DNA of 64,000 nt from Bubalus kerabau (GCF_029407905.1 NC_073646.1:18618001-18682000); one strand, 5' to 3'; positions 11,341-22,441 are shown, counted from the stretch's first letter. The notes: generated by a model from the sequence alone, not told the origin. Program-made: numbers and translations.

Positions 11341-12635
11341 TGCCGGGGACCAGCCCCGGCTGATCCAGGGTATTCGAAGGAGAGACGGCTAGGCGAGGGT
11401 CAGGGAACAACTGCTTAATTACACTTTAATTAAGGATACAAAGAGTAATAGAATAAGGATAGCTCAGTGAGGAAATTCAGTGGAGAAAAGCGGCTGAAAT
11501 AAGGATAGCTCAGTAGGAAAATTCAGTGGAGAAAAGAAGCTGAGTGGCTTGGTTTACGCGGAAAATCAATATAACCCGTGACACCAGGTTAGCTCTGACC
11601 ACGGAGGCCGCAGGCGCCCTCTCGAATAGCGGAAGGTGCCCCACCTTAGACACCTTCTCGAGTGGGTCTTAGAAGCCCAGGCAAATAAATGGTCGCAGAG
11701 GACATCCGCGCTCCAGATGGACACTCAGCTGGAAGTTAAAGGGAAGAATGACATGGGGAGACCAAGCGTTGGTGAGCAAGGCCCGCACTTTATTTTCCAA
11801 AGTAGTTTTTATACCTTAAGTTATGCATAGAGGATAATGGGGGAAGGGGTAGAGTCATGCAGCAAGCCAGGCTTTCTTCCTGCAAACTTATCATATGCAA
11901 AAGTTCAGGTGATTGACATCATCTTCTGGCCCGGAGGCCTGTTAACATTTTAAGAAACTTATTTTTCTCTAAAGGTGATTATTCCAAAGTCAGGCACCAG
12001 CCTCCAAAAAAGCATTGGACAAAGCTGCATTTTACATTTCTATACACCCATTATAACAATCAATACACTGCCAAGGACACAGTAGGTAAGGAGTATGGAG
12101 ACTTAGCAGCAAACATTGGCCCAACAAGTGAAAAACCCTTCACCAATACAATTTCTAATCAATCTTTTAACTACTCAAAGGAATCTGTGTTTAGGCAGTT
12201 TAGAACATCTCCTGCCTCTCACAGTTGGGAGGCTCTGAACAATCACATGTGGCCGGAAAAACCTATTCAGGCAGGCTAGAGGATTTCCAAAGGAGTTTGT
12301 AGGTTGAAACACTGTCACACCCAGGAATTATTAACTGGAGCTGTAAGCTAACTCTTTTTTTCAGAGAGAGGTAGTGGGGGACAGCCCCCCGTAAAGTCAG
12401 AGGTGTAGGTGAAAGCACAAAGCAGAAAGTAGGCAGACTCTGGTTTTGGGGGTAGATGCTCGAGAATTTCCAGGGGGACTCCTGAGGCTCAATCCCGCCT
12501 TTGCGTATGCCGAGCCTCCTTCCTCATGACCTTTGTCATGGGCGGAGTTCCTCACGCTGGCTCCAGGCAGTGATAGAATTCCAGTTGAGCTATTACAGAT
12601 CCTCACTCAATATGCAATATGCCGGCTCCCGGCAA
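11341..12635 (-). mobile_element. Solo LTR of a class II (ERVK/BTLTR1-like) endogenous retrovirus
   Basis: A 1,295-bp element bounded by TG...CA, with short terminal inversions (TGCCGGG / CCCGGCA). It is flanked by the direct repeat ATGGTAC at 11334-11340 and 12636-12642. Read on the minus strand it has a TATA-like GGTATAAAAA at 11815-11806, AATAAA at 11794-11789 and ATTAAA at 11430-11425 near its 3' end. There is no gag, pol or env sequence. It therefore looks like a recombined solo LTR. The family name is from memory of the bovine LTR's 5' end. Confidence 0.85.
11452..11543. repeat. 2 x 46-bp tandem duplication inside the LTR
   Basis: Two adjacent 46-bp copies, 11452-11497 and 11498-11543. 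Both begin AATAAGGATAGCTCAGT and end in GCTGA, with only a few mismatches. They lie in the part of the LTR that would be transcribed (R/U5 side). Confidence 0.85.
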
Positions 12636-12642
12636 TGGTACA

Positions 12643-13011
12643 TAATTAAAGTGAATAGGAGAGAAAGATAAAATTTCCTTCCACTCTTATACTCCAACCA
12701 CCCAATTACCCCTCCCTCAGGGCAATCATAGTTAAATAATTAGTGCTTTACATGTCTGTGTAATACGTGTTGTATATAGTTTTGCAAAAGAATAGCAATA
12801 CATTATTTTTCTGGAGATCAGAATTGTTTTGAAATGCATCCACATAATTTCTGATCAATTTTAAGAAGCAAATATCTGTCTGAGTAGGATACATCTGGAA
12901 AGTCATTAGGGACTCATTCTAAAAGGATATCCCAATGGATAACATCTGAAAGTCATTCTACACTTGACTCTCATTAACTTACAACCAACTCTGAAATTTG
13001 AACATTGTTAA
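12643..13011. other. Old LINE-like sequence interrupted by the LTR
   Basis: The flanks of the LTR (about 11300-11340 and 12643-12750) resemble one diverged L1M-type 3' UTR, with ACCACCCAATTACCCCTCC and GGCAATCATAGTT. The remainder is AT-rich and unassigned. Confidence 0.35.
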
Positions 13012-13022
13012 TCGTAGTTTGC

Positions 13023-13287
13023 GGAGAAGGCAATGGCAACCCACTCCAGTACTCTTGCCTGGAAAATTCCATGGACGGAGGAGCCTGGTAGGCTGCAGTC
13101 CATGGGGTCGCTAAGAGTCGGACACGACTGAGCGACTTCACTTTCACTTTTTCCTTTCATGCATTGGAGAAGGAAATGGCAACCCATTCCAGTGTTCTTG
13201 CCTGTAGAATCCCAGGGACGGGGGAGCCTGGTGGGCTGCCGTCTCTGGGGTCGCACAGAGTCAGACACGACTGAAGTGACTTAGCCA
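13023..13287 (+). mobile_element. BOV-A2 SINE
   Basis: A dimeric BovA pair, starting GGAGAAGGCAATGGCAACCC. It is flanked by TCGTAGTTTGC (13012-13022) and TCATAGTTTGC (13288-13298). The usual AGC-repeat tail is nearly absent. Confidence 0.93.
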
Positions 13288-13379
13288 TCATAGTTTGCAA
13301 ACAAGGGTCTCAGAGAATTTATGTTCCTTGTTTGAAGTGCAGTGGTAGGGCTGGTATCCAGGGCTGTCTGTCTTTCTTG

Positions 13380-14235
13380 CATGCCTCTTTAAAATTATTT
13401 CACAATAGTTCACAAGTGAAAATGTAGTATACACACCCTGGCGTATTCATCACTCAGATTAAACAAATGTTAACATCTTGCCACATATGCTTTAATTTTT
13501 TTTTTTAAAGAAGGAATAATGCTATATTGGCAGTTGAAGTCTTCTTTGAAATTGTTCCAGCTCATCCTTTCCTTCTCCCATTCCCTCCCTAGAGGTAGCC
13601 ACAGTCTCTGAGGCCACATTTGCATAATCTTAACTCTCTTTTATGCGGAACCTGCCACTCTACATGCTGCTGTTTTTCACTCAACAAGATGCTTTTGAGA
13701 TCTATTTTTACTGATACATGTAGATCTGTTTGACTCATCTTAATGACTATAGAGCAATTCCATTAATAAATTTGCCAGAATTTATTTATTCACTTATCCA
13801 TAGACATATTTATGCATATACAAACTTATGTCTATATATGTCTCTATGTATATATACACATATTGCATAGACATATACATCTAGCTGTCTATAGTGTATA
13901 TATATACTGACATATTATATGGACATCTATATGTGTATATATATACACACACAGGCATTTAAACTGGTTTCAGGGTTTTGCTCTCACAATCTGCTATAGT
14001 TAATACCTTGATATGGCTCTCCATGAGAAGTAGCTACATGTGAGAGTTTCTCTCAGGTAGTATATACATATTAGAAGCGTGTTTCCTATGTTTCAGAGTA
14101 TGTGTACCTTCACCTTTACCGGATATTGCTGAACTGCTCTGTAGAGTGGTTTACTAACCTGCACTCCCAGCAGTAGACTATGAGCGTTCCAGTTGCTCAT
14201 GACCTCTCTGTACTTGGCATTGTCAGGTTTTTGAT
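13380..14235 (-). mobile_element. L1M-type LINE 3' UTR fragment with AT/TA simple repeats
   Basis: It contains an old L1 3' pattern in reverse, ending with GCTGAACTGCTCTGTAGAG and GCACTCCCAGCAGTAGAC. A TATATA-rich stretch at 13800-13955 has expanded inside it. Assignment is by general resemblance. Confidence 0.5.
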
Positions 14236-14780
14236 TTGTTTGTTTAAGTCTGTGCTGTCCTTGTTCTTGTTCAAGGCACTTGGAAATTACATTTTGAAGT
14301 GGTGGAGAGTTAAGGTACCAATTATATTAATTATCCAGTATTCAAACCCAGGACTAATACCCAAGCTCAAAACCACTTGATAATATCAATATTTCTAAAC
14401 AGGGGTGGGAGTACCATGCAGGTATGTTACACCCTGTATAATAAAGAAAAATTATAAGTAAACTTTAAGTCAACACCTAAGAAAAGAGGCCCATTAAAGC
14501 AAAATTCTTTGTATTATTAATCCTGAAATTTCAAAAATTTACTTATCCAGCTTTGTCTGACTTTATGGCATATCAAGTTCCACTTTGTTTCCAGCCAGAG
14601 AAAAGTGATTCCTGTTCTCTAGGTTGCCTCTGACTTAGAAAAGTGCCATTATTTCTCAGAACCTCTTTTTCCATTCATTAAATAATGCCCACGCTCTCTC
14701 TCATGTCCCTGCTCTGCTCCTGACTTATAAGGGGGGACAGAATGAATAAATGCTGAGGTCTCCCCAGAAAAAAATGTCAT
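14236..14780. other. No recognised feature
   Basis: AT-rich intronic sequence without repeat or coding signature. Confidence 0.45.
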
Positions 14781-14936
14781 ATAGTCATCCTTTAGTATCC
14801 ACAGAGTATTGGTTCCAGGACCCCCCTGTGATACCAAAATCTGCCAGTGCTCAAGTCCTGTGTATAAAATTGTAGAGTACAGATGGCTCTCTGACTCTCT
14901 GGGTTGCCATTCACAAATACAGAGAGCTGACTGTAT
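14781..14936 (+). mobile_element. Tigger-type (TcMar) MITE remnant
   Basis: It begins AGTCATCCTTTAGTATCC and continues TTGGTTCCAGGACCCCCC and GATACCAAAATCTGCC. It ends GAGCTGACTGTA, bounded by TATA on both sides as expected for TA insertion. The internal part is deleted. Confidence 0.7.
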
Positions 14937-16061
14937 ATATTCTGCAGAGAGTGACTCTTCACCACCATCTCTTACTTCTTCATCGAAACCTATTTGTAGT
15001 GTGGTGCTAAAACTCTTTCATAACTAAACTCTTTAAAAATATTCAAGCTCCATCTAATTAGTCCTTTAAGCCAGGCAAGTCATCAACTCCAGATGAAATT
15101 GCCAGCTATTCATATTTGACATTTCCTTAAGTTCCTAGTAATTGCATCTCTCGAGAAACTAACCCGCAGCCATTGAGTTTCCCATTTCTTTCATGCAGGT
15201 AGATTTGCCCCCAAGGCAACATCAAGAACACTTAAGACATCCTTGGGATGAGAGAGATGTGTGAGCCACAGAGACCCAGAGGGGAATGGAACAGTGCCTG
15301 TGTATTGATTTTCTGAAAAAGAAATCAGAAGGTAGAATTTTCAACTCTTAAGGTTTGACATTTGCTATAATTCCTCACACTGAAAAATCCTTTCATTTCC
15401 ACTGTGACAGTTTTTTCCCCAAAGAAAAGGAGCGGTGTTGACAGGGCCTGTATTTATAAAGGTTGAATAAGCGAAGGAACCCGAGTCATCACCGCCTGAA
15501 ATTCCATTTCTTAGTTTTTTCCTCAAACTAACTGGCCCAAAAATCTGTTGTGTGGAAACCCAACCAAATCCCATCCAAGCAAGTCCCCATGAACTTCATG
15601 ATCAAAATGTCAATGCTTCCAAAAAACAAATCCTTTCTGTCAATGTTGTCTTTGGACAGGTTTAAGCTCCCAGGTAATATAAAGCCCATGTTTTGTGATT
15701 GCAAAGCTTCTTGGTTATATTATTGGGGGGATTCGTTTCCTATACTTTGCAGCTTACTGTACGCAAATTTGAGAGGATTTGGGGAACAGCTAAAAAAACA
15801 ACACAGGTCGGGCTGTCAGACCCCACCACTGGACGGTTGACTGGAGCAGAGGGGAAGGGTCAAGGTCTTCCCGAGGTATTTTCTATGTCTATGAGGACTA
15901 AGAGTCCCTTCAGATTCCTCAGAAGAGCCCTGACTGGGAGTTCTGAGTTTACATCTCTTAATTCTGCTACATGTCTCTTTTTTTTGGTCTTTGAAAATTA
16001 TTTTTTTCAATTATAAAAGTAAAATATACTTGTAAAAATTAAACATATCACTGCATAATAA
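14937..16061. other. No recognised gene; unassigned intronic sequence
   Basis: It includes two overlapping chance frames around 15550-16016 with no homology that I recognise. An AT-rich stretch at 15975-16060 may be an old LINE scrap. Confidence 0.4.
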
Positions 16062-16292
16062 TATTATTAGCTCACTTTTATTGAACATTTATTTTTAAGC
16101 ATCTTACACACAATACTTCAATTTAATCTTTACAACCACCCTGTGAGGTCATAACAGTTATCTGAAAGCTTTGAGGCTCAGAGAGGTTATAAGTAACTTG
16201 TTTGAGTTCACACAGAAAGCAAGTGGTCAGCCAGGACAGCCAGACTTTTTGTCTCCTGCATTTGTACATTTAACTATTACATCAGACACTGG
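16062..16292 (-). mobile_element. MIR SINE
   Basis: Long reverse-orientation MIR with TGAGGCTCAGAGAGGTTATA, TTCACACAGAAAGCAAGTGG and the poorly conserved tRNA end. Confidence 0.7.
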
Positions 16293-16344
16293 AAAGTGAA
16301 AGTCTGTCCAAATCCTATTTTCTAGAAATATTACAATATCTAGT

Positions 16345-16835
16345 TGCTTAGATGGCCCTCAGTGAACCACCTCTTGGTATTCATGCCTTTGTGTAGTCTC
16401 TTCCGTTTGATTCAGAGTTGGTCCCGTGACTCCCTTTTAACCAGTAGACTATTGTGGGAGTGACATTGTGCAACTAGACTGTAAGTTTTTCAAAAGAATA
16501 CTTGCTTTGGGAAGCTCTGTCTTGGAGTCCAACTGTGAGAAGTCCATGTCACTTGCAGAGGCCATGTGTAGGGACTCTGATTGAAAGCCCCAGGTGAGTT
16601 CATAGCTGACATCCAACACCAGTTGTCACGTGAGTGAGCACTCTTGGATGTGCAGCTCAGTGGAACCCCCGATAACTGCAGTCCCAGCTGCCCCTCTGCT
16701 GCAACTGCTAGAAACCTGGAGCAAGAGCCATCCAGCTGAGCCCAGTCAGCCTAAGAACCAGGACAAACAATCCCAAACTGTTAAGGCTCTAAGTACTGGT
16801 TTACAATAGTTTACGATGCTGCAACCAGAACAGAG
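16345..16835 (+). mobile_element. MLT1-type (ERVL-MaLR) LTR
   Basis: Typical MLT1 phrases occur in order: GACTCCCTTTTAACCAG, CTTGCAGAGGCCATGTG, CACGTGAGTGAGCACTC, CCAGCTGAGCCCAGTCAGCC, then GATGCTGCAACCAGAACAG. Ancient, with no coding content. Confidence 0.7.
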
Positions 16836-17000
16836 GTTAAGCATTTAGTGTTTGTTTCTCCAGGATATTTATATGCCTATAATTATAAATATAATTAGTA
16901 ATATGATCATCACCGCAAAATGAGATCATACACTAATACTGTCATGCAAGCTGGTTTTTTTTTTTTTTAATTAGAAATTAGAATCTTCCTATGTCAACAA

Positions 17001-17271
17001 TGGAGAAGGCAATGGCACCCCACTCCAGTACTCTTGCCTGGAAAATCCCATGGACGGAGGAGCCTGGTAGGCTGCAGTCCATGGGGTCACTAAGAGTCGG
17101 ACACGACTGAGCAACTTCACTTTCACTTTTCACTTTCATGCATTGGAGAAGGAAATGGCAACCCACTCCAGTGTTCTTGCCTGGAGAATCCCAGGGACAG
17201 GGGAGCCTGGTGGGCTGCCATCTCTGGGGTCGCAGAGTTGGACATGACTGAAGCGACTTAGCAGCAGCAGC
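17001..17271 (+). mobile_element. BOV-A2 SINE with perfect target duplication
   Basis: The dimer ends in an AGC-repeat tail. ATGTCAACAA lies at 16991-17000 and 17272-17281. Confidence 0.96.
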
Positions 17272-17281
17272 ATGTCAACAA

Positions 17282-17467
17282 TATTCATGAAATATTCACC
17301 TATGGATGGACATTACTTGTTTTATTATTTTGGCCACTACAGAGTTTTTATTATTTTGGCCACTACAGTTTTGGCCACTACAGATGTTTACAAATATATA
17401 AACATCTTTGCATATTTCTGTGGAATAAGTTCTCCAAAGTAGAAATGCTGGTTTAAAGGATAACACA
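17282..17467 (-). mobile_element. Old LINE scrap with internal tandem repeat
   Basis: It resembles L1M 3' UTR (CATATTTCTGTGGAATAAG, GTAGAAATGCTGGTTTAAAGG). Three copies of a unit ending TTTTGGCCACTACAG occupy 17321-17383. Confidence 0.45.
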
Positions 17468-17562
17468 TTTTTTCTCTTCCCCTCTCTCTCCTTCCTTCCC
17501 TTTCTCCCTTTTTGCTTTCTTCTTCCCTCTTTCCCTCCCTGTCTGCCTCCTCTCTTCCTAAA
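17468..17562 (+). repeat. Pyrimidine-rich low-complexity tract
   Basis: About 95 bp made almost entirely of C and T, with CTTCC and CCCT runs. It is purine-rich in GPR139 sense. Confidence 0.85.
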
Positions 17563-18159
17563 GACAGCTAATAGAATTTGTAAGAAGGAAAGGAGCTCAA
17601 GTTGAAGCTACAAAAAGATTTAGGTGAGACATCAAAGAGCACTTTCTGACTGCAGGGGCAGTTATGTGAACTAGAGCAGGCCATTGATACCACAGCCGTT
17701 AGGTCCATGCAGGTCTTCCAAAAAGAACAGAGTTGTGTATTTGGGCTGATTAAATTCCTGGGATTACCTTCTATAAATCCTCTCTCTCTGCATGCTAAAT
17801 CATGTTCTTGTGAATTTCCCAAAAGAGAACCATTCAACCCTTTCAGCCACCATCCCCTGTGACTTAAATGAATCCCCTCTCCTTCAGATGCCTATGTTTT
17901 GCACTAGAAGAGGCAGTCCACATGTCCTACAGATACAGCAGGACCCCTGACATTGTGAGCAATTCTGGTCATGTTATTTATGTGGCTGCTGGAAGGTACC
18001 CCAAGGACAGATTTTTAGGAAAAGCAATTTCCAAGTCCTGCAAGCAAGAAATCAGCAGTGACCTTGTTTAGTCAGCTGTGGGGGCTGAATTGTGTGATGG
18101 GACATTGCCTCTTTTGGGCTGTCACTTTCCTTACTGTTACCTTTTCAATTACAGATCTT
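17563..18159. other. No recognised feature
   Basis: Mixed-composition intronic sequence between the pyrimidine tract and the RHOG retrocopy. Confidence 0.45.
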
Positions 18160-19245
18160 GGAGTGGAGAAAGGGGAAACAAAATGATGCTAGCTCTGGAA
18201 TCCTGAACCAGGCTGGTGCTACTGCCCCGGTTCCCTTGTGGTGGGGAGGGCACCAGGCGGCTGCATCTAGAGGGGCCAGAAGTGGAAGGAGGCATTGTTT
18301 CCATTGCAGCTGCCACACCTGTGATGCAGAGTATCAGGTGTGTGGTGGTGGGTGATGGGGCTCAGAGCTACACAACTGATGCCTTCCCCAAGGAGTACAG
18401 CTCTGCAGTGTTTGATGATTATAGTGCCCTGAGTGCGTGGTGGGCCCAAACCTGTGGGATGCAGGGCCAGGGGGAGTATGACCCTCTTGTATACTCTCCC
18501 ACCCTTAGGCCAATGTCTTTGTCATCTGTGCCTCCATTGCAGAGAATGTGTGGCATCAGTGGCATCCAGAAGTGTGTTACCACTACCTGGAGGTGCCCAG
18601 CCTCCTGGTGGACATCAGGGAAGACCCGAGAGCCCAGCCTGATACCTGTGGCTTCTCAAGGAGCAGCGCAGACCCATGCTGTGTGCTATGAGGGGGGCTC
18701 AACTTGGCGGCAGGACAGCACTCAGCTTGGGACAGCCCCTGCCTCTGACTAGTTGTGCCTTGAGTGCCCCAGCTGAGCCTAAAGGACAATTCTGAACCCC
18801 CTGGAGGTGTTTCCTGAATGCCTTTAAAAAAGGCCCACAGCAAAGGGGCTTTGGGCTCTGCTCCACGCCGCTTGGGAACACCAGGTACTCAAGGTTGTGC
18901 CCCTCCCCAAGAAGCAGCCCGGTGCCCCTCCGTTTTCCCACACAGACACTGCTGCCTACGTGCTGTGTCCTCTCAGCTTAAGAGCTCTCAGCTGTCCTGT
19001 CCTTAACTGCTCCCTCACTGCTCTTCAAACTCTTCCCTGCTCAAGATGCTCTCTCCTTTACCCAAAGAAGGAGCCACAAAACCCAAGGAAAACAAATGCA
19101 CCCTAATCTACCCCCACGTGCCCAGGCTGCTTCTGCATCTGCTGACTGACTCCGCCCCCATCCCCTCTGGACCTTTCCCACCCCATCAGCATCAGGAAAA
19201 TCTGTCTCCAGTGGGGGTGGGGGGGCGGGGAAGATGATGCTGACA
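18160..19245 (+). pseudogene. RHOG: Decayed RHOG processed pseudogene
   Basis: An intronless, broken copy of the small GTPase RHOG. The coding remnant starts at ATG 18323 (MQSIRCVVVGDGA) and continues YTTDAFPKEY...VFDDYSA. After frame changes it gives NVFVIC, then WHQWHPEVCYHYLEVPSLLVDI, and PRAQPDT, then THAVCYE, with a relic C-terminus near 18766. The P-loop GKT and the following residues are deleted, and switch II is scrambled. It cannot encode a working GTPase. Flanking GC-rich sequence before 18323 and after 18766 probably represents the parent's UTRs; these outer limits are inferred. No poly(A) tail or target duplication was recognised, so the insertion is old. It lies antisense in GPR139 intron 1. 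Confidence 0.85.
19213..19230 (+). other. G-quadruplex motif
   Basis: GGGGGTGGGGGGGCGGGG can be split into four G-runs of three or more with single-base loops, a high-stability pattern. It lies at the end of the RHOG retrocopy. Confidence 0.7.
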
Positions 19246-19624
19246 AGACTTGGTATTCAGTTTTTTTGACCTTTGTGGATGGTGTCAGGAGGTCTTCAGG
19301 AGGTTGTGCCCTCCTGAGGGCTCCTAGGAGAGGAGCAGGGAAGGGTTTCCAACCCCAGGCACTGCCTGCTGGCCAGTGGCCATCCTTGTTTCCTGTTGTT
19401 CCACTTGCTTCAGAGCAGAAGCCAGGGAATGTGGAATGTCCTTCCTGAAGTTGGTTGTTAGAGGCATAAAACTGTGGCTGGTGGAGTGGAGATCAGGTGG
19501 CGGGGCCCCACCTCATAGGAAGGTAATCCCTGAGAGATGCGTTCAAGATTCCTGGAAGGGCCATTTGTTCCTTTTGCTCTTTACAGGCTAAAAGTTGCAA
19601 ATCATAGTGGAAGAAGTTATGAAG
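19246..19624. other. No recognised feature
   Basis: Mixed, moderately GC-rich intronic sequence between the RHOG retrocopy and a MIR remnant. It could be further parental UTR but I cannot show it. Confidence 0.35.
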
Positions 19625-19785
19625 TAGAGTGACTAATCTCCCTGAGCCTCATTTCCTACATCTGTGAATTTGGCATCAATATAAATGGTACCATCAGAGA
19701 CTGATAGAAAGATAGAGGAAATACAGTGTGTAAAATGTTCCCAGAACATGGTGAGCACTCTGTAAATGTTAGTTGTTACTTTTGA
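19625..19785 (+). mobile_element. MIR SINE remnant
   Basis: It carries CCTGAGCCTCATTTCC, GAACATGGTGAGCACTCTG and TAAATGTTAGTTGTTAC, which is the 3' half of MIR. Confidence 0.65.
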
Positions 19786-20565
19786 CATCTGGCCTGAACA
19801 CACAGTTCAGTTCAGCAGACAATATTGAGCTAGAGGCCAGACCCCATGCTGGAAGTACAGCTGAATAGGAGAGAGTCCGAGCTCTCAACGAATCCATAGA
19901 AGAGTCATGTTTACCTCTATGGATCATTCCGGGCATTACAGTCCTGTCACCTTATCTGGAAATTCTTCATTCCCAGTCCCTCTAGCTGCATCTGTATTTC
20001 ACCTCCAGCCTCCTCTTTGTTTCTCTGTTTGGTGGAGGAAAAACATTGTGCTTTACTACTTGATGATTCAGTTGTCTCTTCCGTTCTCTGAAACAGCCTC
20101 TGTTCTTTTTAAATTCTAGTTCTTATTTTGATAGCCCCTTAATTTTCTTTGTAACTTTACTATCATGTCCTTCACTGTTATACTACTTGTCACCGCACTT
20201 AGCATTTGAATGTATTCTTTTCAAAGTAGGATCAGTGTTTCCTGCTTTCTTTGACTCGCTCTAGGATCTCATGCCTAGCGTGAGAGCAGAGCTTGAGGCA
20301 GGGATGACAAAAATATTAAATCTTCAATTGATTGGTAGGGGCTGCTGGGCACCATTTTGAAACTTTCCCCAAAATCACACCTGTGTTTGGTAGTGCTGTG
20401 ATGGATTGGTGATGTCTGCCATCACGGGAGAAAAAAAACAAAAACGCTGTGGGGATTTGCCCTGAGGAAGTCTTAGGACCTGGATTCATGGTGCAGCTTT
20501 CCTTTCCCTCAGAACTTAAGGAAGTAGTCGTTTCCGGTGTTGACCAGGACTAGTTGAGACCTAGC
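19786..20565. other. No recognised feature
   Basis: The first about 80 bp resemble a common ancient repeat of unknown name to me. The rest is unassigned. Confidence 0.35.
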
Positions 20566-20690
20566 AAGACAACCCACTCCAATATTCTTGCCTGGAGAAT
20601 CTCTTGGACAGAGGAGTCTGGTGGGCTACAGTCCATGGGGTCGCTAAGAGTAAGACACGACTTAGCGACTAAACCACTGTCAACCAAGCC
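20566..20690 (+). mobile_element. BovA monomer (truncated Bov-tA)
   Basis: AACCCACTCCAATATTCTTG through AAGACACGACTTAGCGAC. The tRNA head is missing. Confidence 0.88.
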
Positions 20691-21199
20691 TGGCTTTGCA
20701 GTTGCTTAGTCAGCAAGAGCTAGGATGGCTGCCACCCCAGGCCAGTCAGTCTGACTCAGGGCAATGGGGAGAAGGGAGTCAGCATCTAGGCCAAGGGCCA
20801 ATCAGTTGGCCTTCTCTTGTCAGTAAAATTGATTCTGGCTTTTTGACCGGGGGCAGCTTCTTTGGGTAACCACGACAACTACTAGATTCTCAACTGGGAA
20901 GCCACATTCAAGTTGGCCAACAACTCAAATGTCTCCAAACCACACTTCTCAGTGCCAAGCTTCATTGTCTTATGACTGCCATATATTGAGCATCTACTGT
21001 GTGCTGGGTGGCTTTGTATAGATGAGATGATTTTATGAGATTTGCTGGTGAACATTTTCACTTTCAAAGTTATGCATTTAATTTAAATGGTATTAGAGGA
21101 ATGTTATTTTTCCATTTAGGGCAGTGATCAAAGCCTGTGTATAAAATAACTTTATTTAAAAAGTGAGTTGATTTAAAGAAGTATATAACATGGCAGTGC
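20691..21199. other. Mostly unassigned; weak MIR-like part
   Basis: GAGCATCTACTGTGTGCTGG near 20990 resembles the 3' end of a reverse MIR. Nothing else was recognised. Confidence 0.35.
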
Positions 21200-21300
21200 A
21201 AGCATTCTCTGATCTCCACTTTACAAATGAGGAGAAACTAATATTCAGGAAGGGTGAGCCACCTGCCCAAGATGGCACAGCTGGGAAGTCTAAGAAGCAT
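21200..21300 (-). mobile_element. MIR SINE remnant
   Basis: CTCCACTTTACAAATGAGG and CCTGCCCAAGATGGCACAGC are MIR core in reverse. Confidence 0.65.
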
Positions 21301-21489
21301 TTTGAGAGCACTTCATGGTGCCATTCTGGGTCAAGTTTTGTACCAAGTGAGGGATGCAGCTGTGTTTTCTCAGCTCAGAGGCTTTTGTCACAGAGACAGA
21401 TGTGGGCAGGGCTTGAGGTGACTGGCCAGAAAACACAGAGCAGAAGAGTTATCAGAAAGGATGGGCTTGGGTTAAAGTGAGAGGCATGA

Positions 21490-21700
21490 ATTTTGGAGTC
21501 TGGAGGAGCCGGGTTAGCGCTCCAGATCCTCACATTTCTCATGGCACCCTTGGGCAAGTAAATGCAGGGGGAACTGATAAATGAGGGTAACAGTGTTGTC
21601 TGGTCCAGAGGGCTATTTTGAGGATTAGAGGGAATCACACACAGATAAAGCTCTTGGCACGGTGCCTGGTACAGGGAGAGCGTGTGGTAAACGGTCTCAG
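21490..21700 (+). mobile_element. MIR SINE
   Basis: Near full-length MIR: TTTTGGAGTCTGGAGGAGC, CCCTTGGGCAAGTAAATG, TTTTGAGGATTAGAGG, GGCACGGTGCCTGGTAC. Confidence 0.65.
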
Positions 21701-22004
21701 TTAGTGTCTTTGAGTGTGATGACCAGTCCTGTGAAGGCAACAAACTGAATCAGGCAAAAGCCTGATGCAGAGGCAACAGCACGAATCCAGGTGGGTCTTC
21801 TCCTGGAACAGTTCTTGAGGTTTGGAGAACTGGCTCTAGAAGAGACCTCTGACTTATTTTTCTTACTCGGTCAGTAAAGGTGTCCTTCAGGCTGCTGTAT
21901 GTTACATATGAAAGTTGTTAAGAGAGTAAATCCTAAGAGTTCTCATCACAAGGAAAACTATTTTTGTTTCCTTTTCTGCTTTCTCTTTTTCTTGTATTGC
22001 ATCT

Positions 22005-22300
22005 GTATGAGATGACTATGTCAACTAAACTTATTGGAGTAATCATTTCATACTATACGTAAGTCAGCCATCATACTGCACACCTGACACTTATGCAGTG
22101 ATGTATGCCAGTGATATCTTGATAAAACTGAAGAAAGAAAGCATCCTTAGCTTTTCCAATATTGTTAGGAGACCCCTCGGGATTAGACTGAGTTCTCACA
22201 TAGACACTTCTGTGCTCCTGGACAAGTCGCTTCCCTTCTCAGAGCCTCAATTTCCAGATCTGCAAAGTGAGCTAGTTAATAAAGCAATAATTTAAAAAAT
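22005..22300 (+). mobile_element. L1 3' terminus followed by a MIR
   Basis: 22005-22140 is an L1 3' end (CGTAAGTCAGCCATCATAC, ATCTTGATAAAACTGAAG). 22165-22300 is MIR in the same orientation (CTCCTGGACAAGTCGC, GAGCCTCAATTTCCAG). Confidence 0.65.
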
Positions 22301-22441
22301 AGCATCATAGCTCCCATTCGGTAAAGGTGGGCAGGGGTTTAACAGGTACACAAGAAAAGGGAGGGCTCCCAGAGAGTGTGACCAGTATGTGCCAAGGCAA
22401 AGAGAAGGAAAAAGGAAGATCCCTCACCATCCTCTCAGGGC

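Noticed and set aside
13008..13268. Recurring peptide (MSDSVRPQRRQPTRLP type) at many places, apparent gene family
   Set aside because: It is the translation of BOV-A2/Bov-tA SINEs in one frame, not protein-coding genes.
18216..18752. 178-residue frame as a functional small GTPase
   Set aside because: The P-loop GKT is missing, internal segments are deleted and the frame changes. It is a pseudogene.
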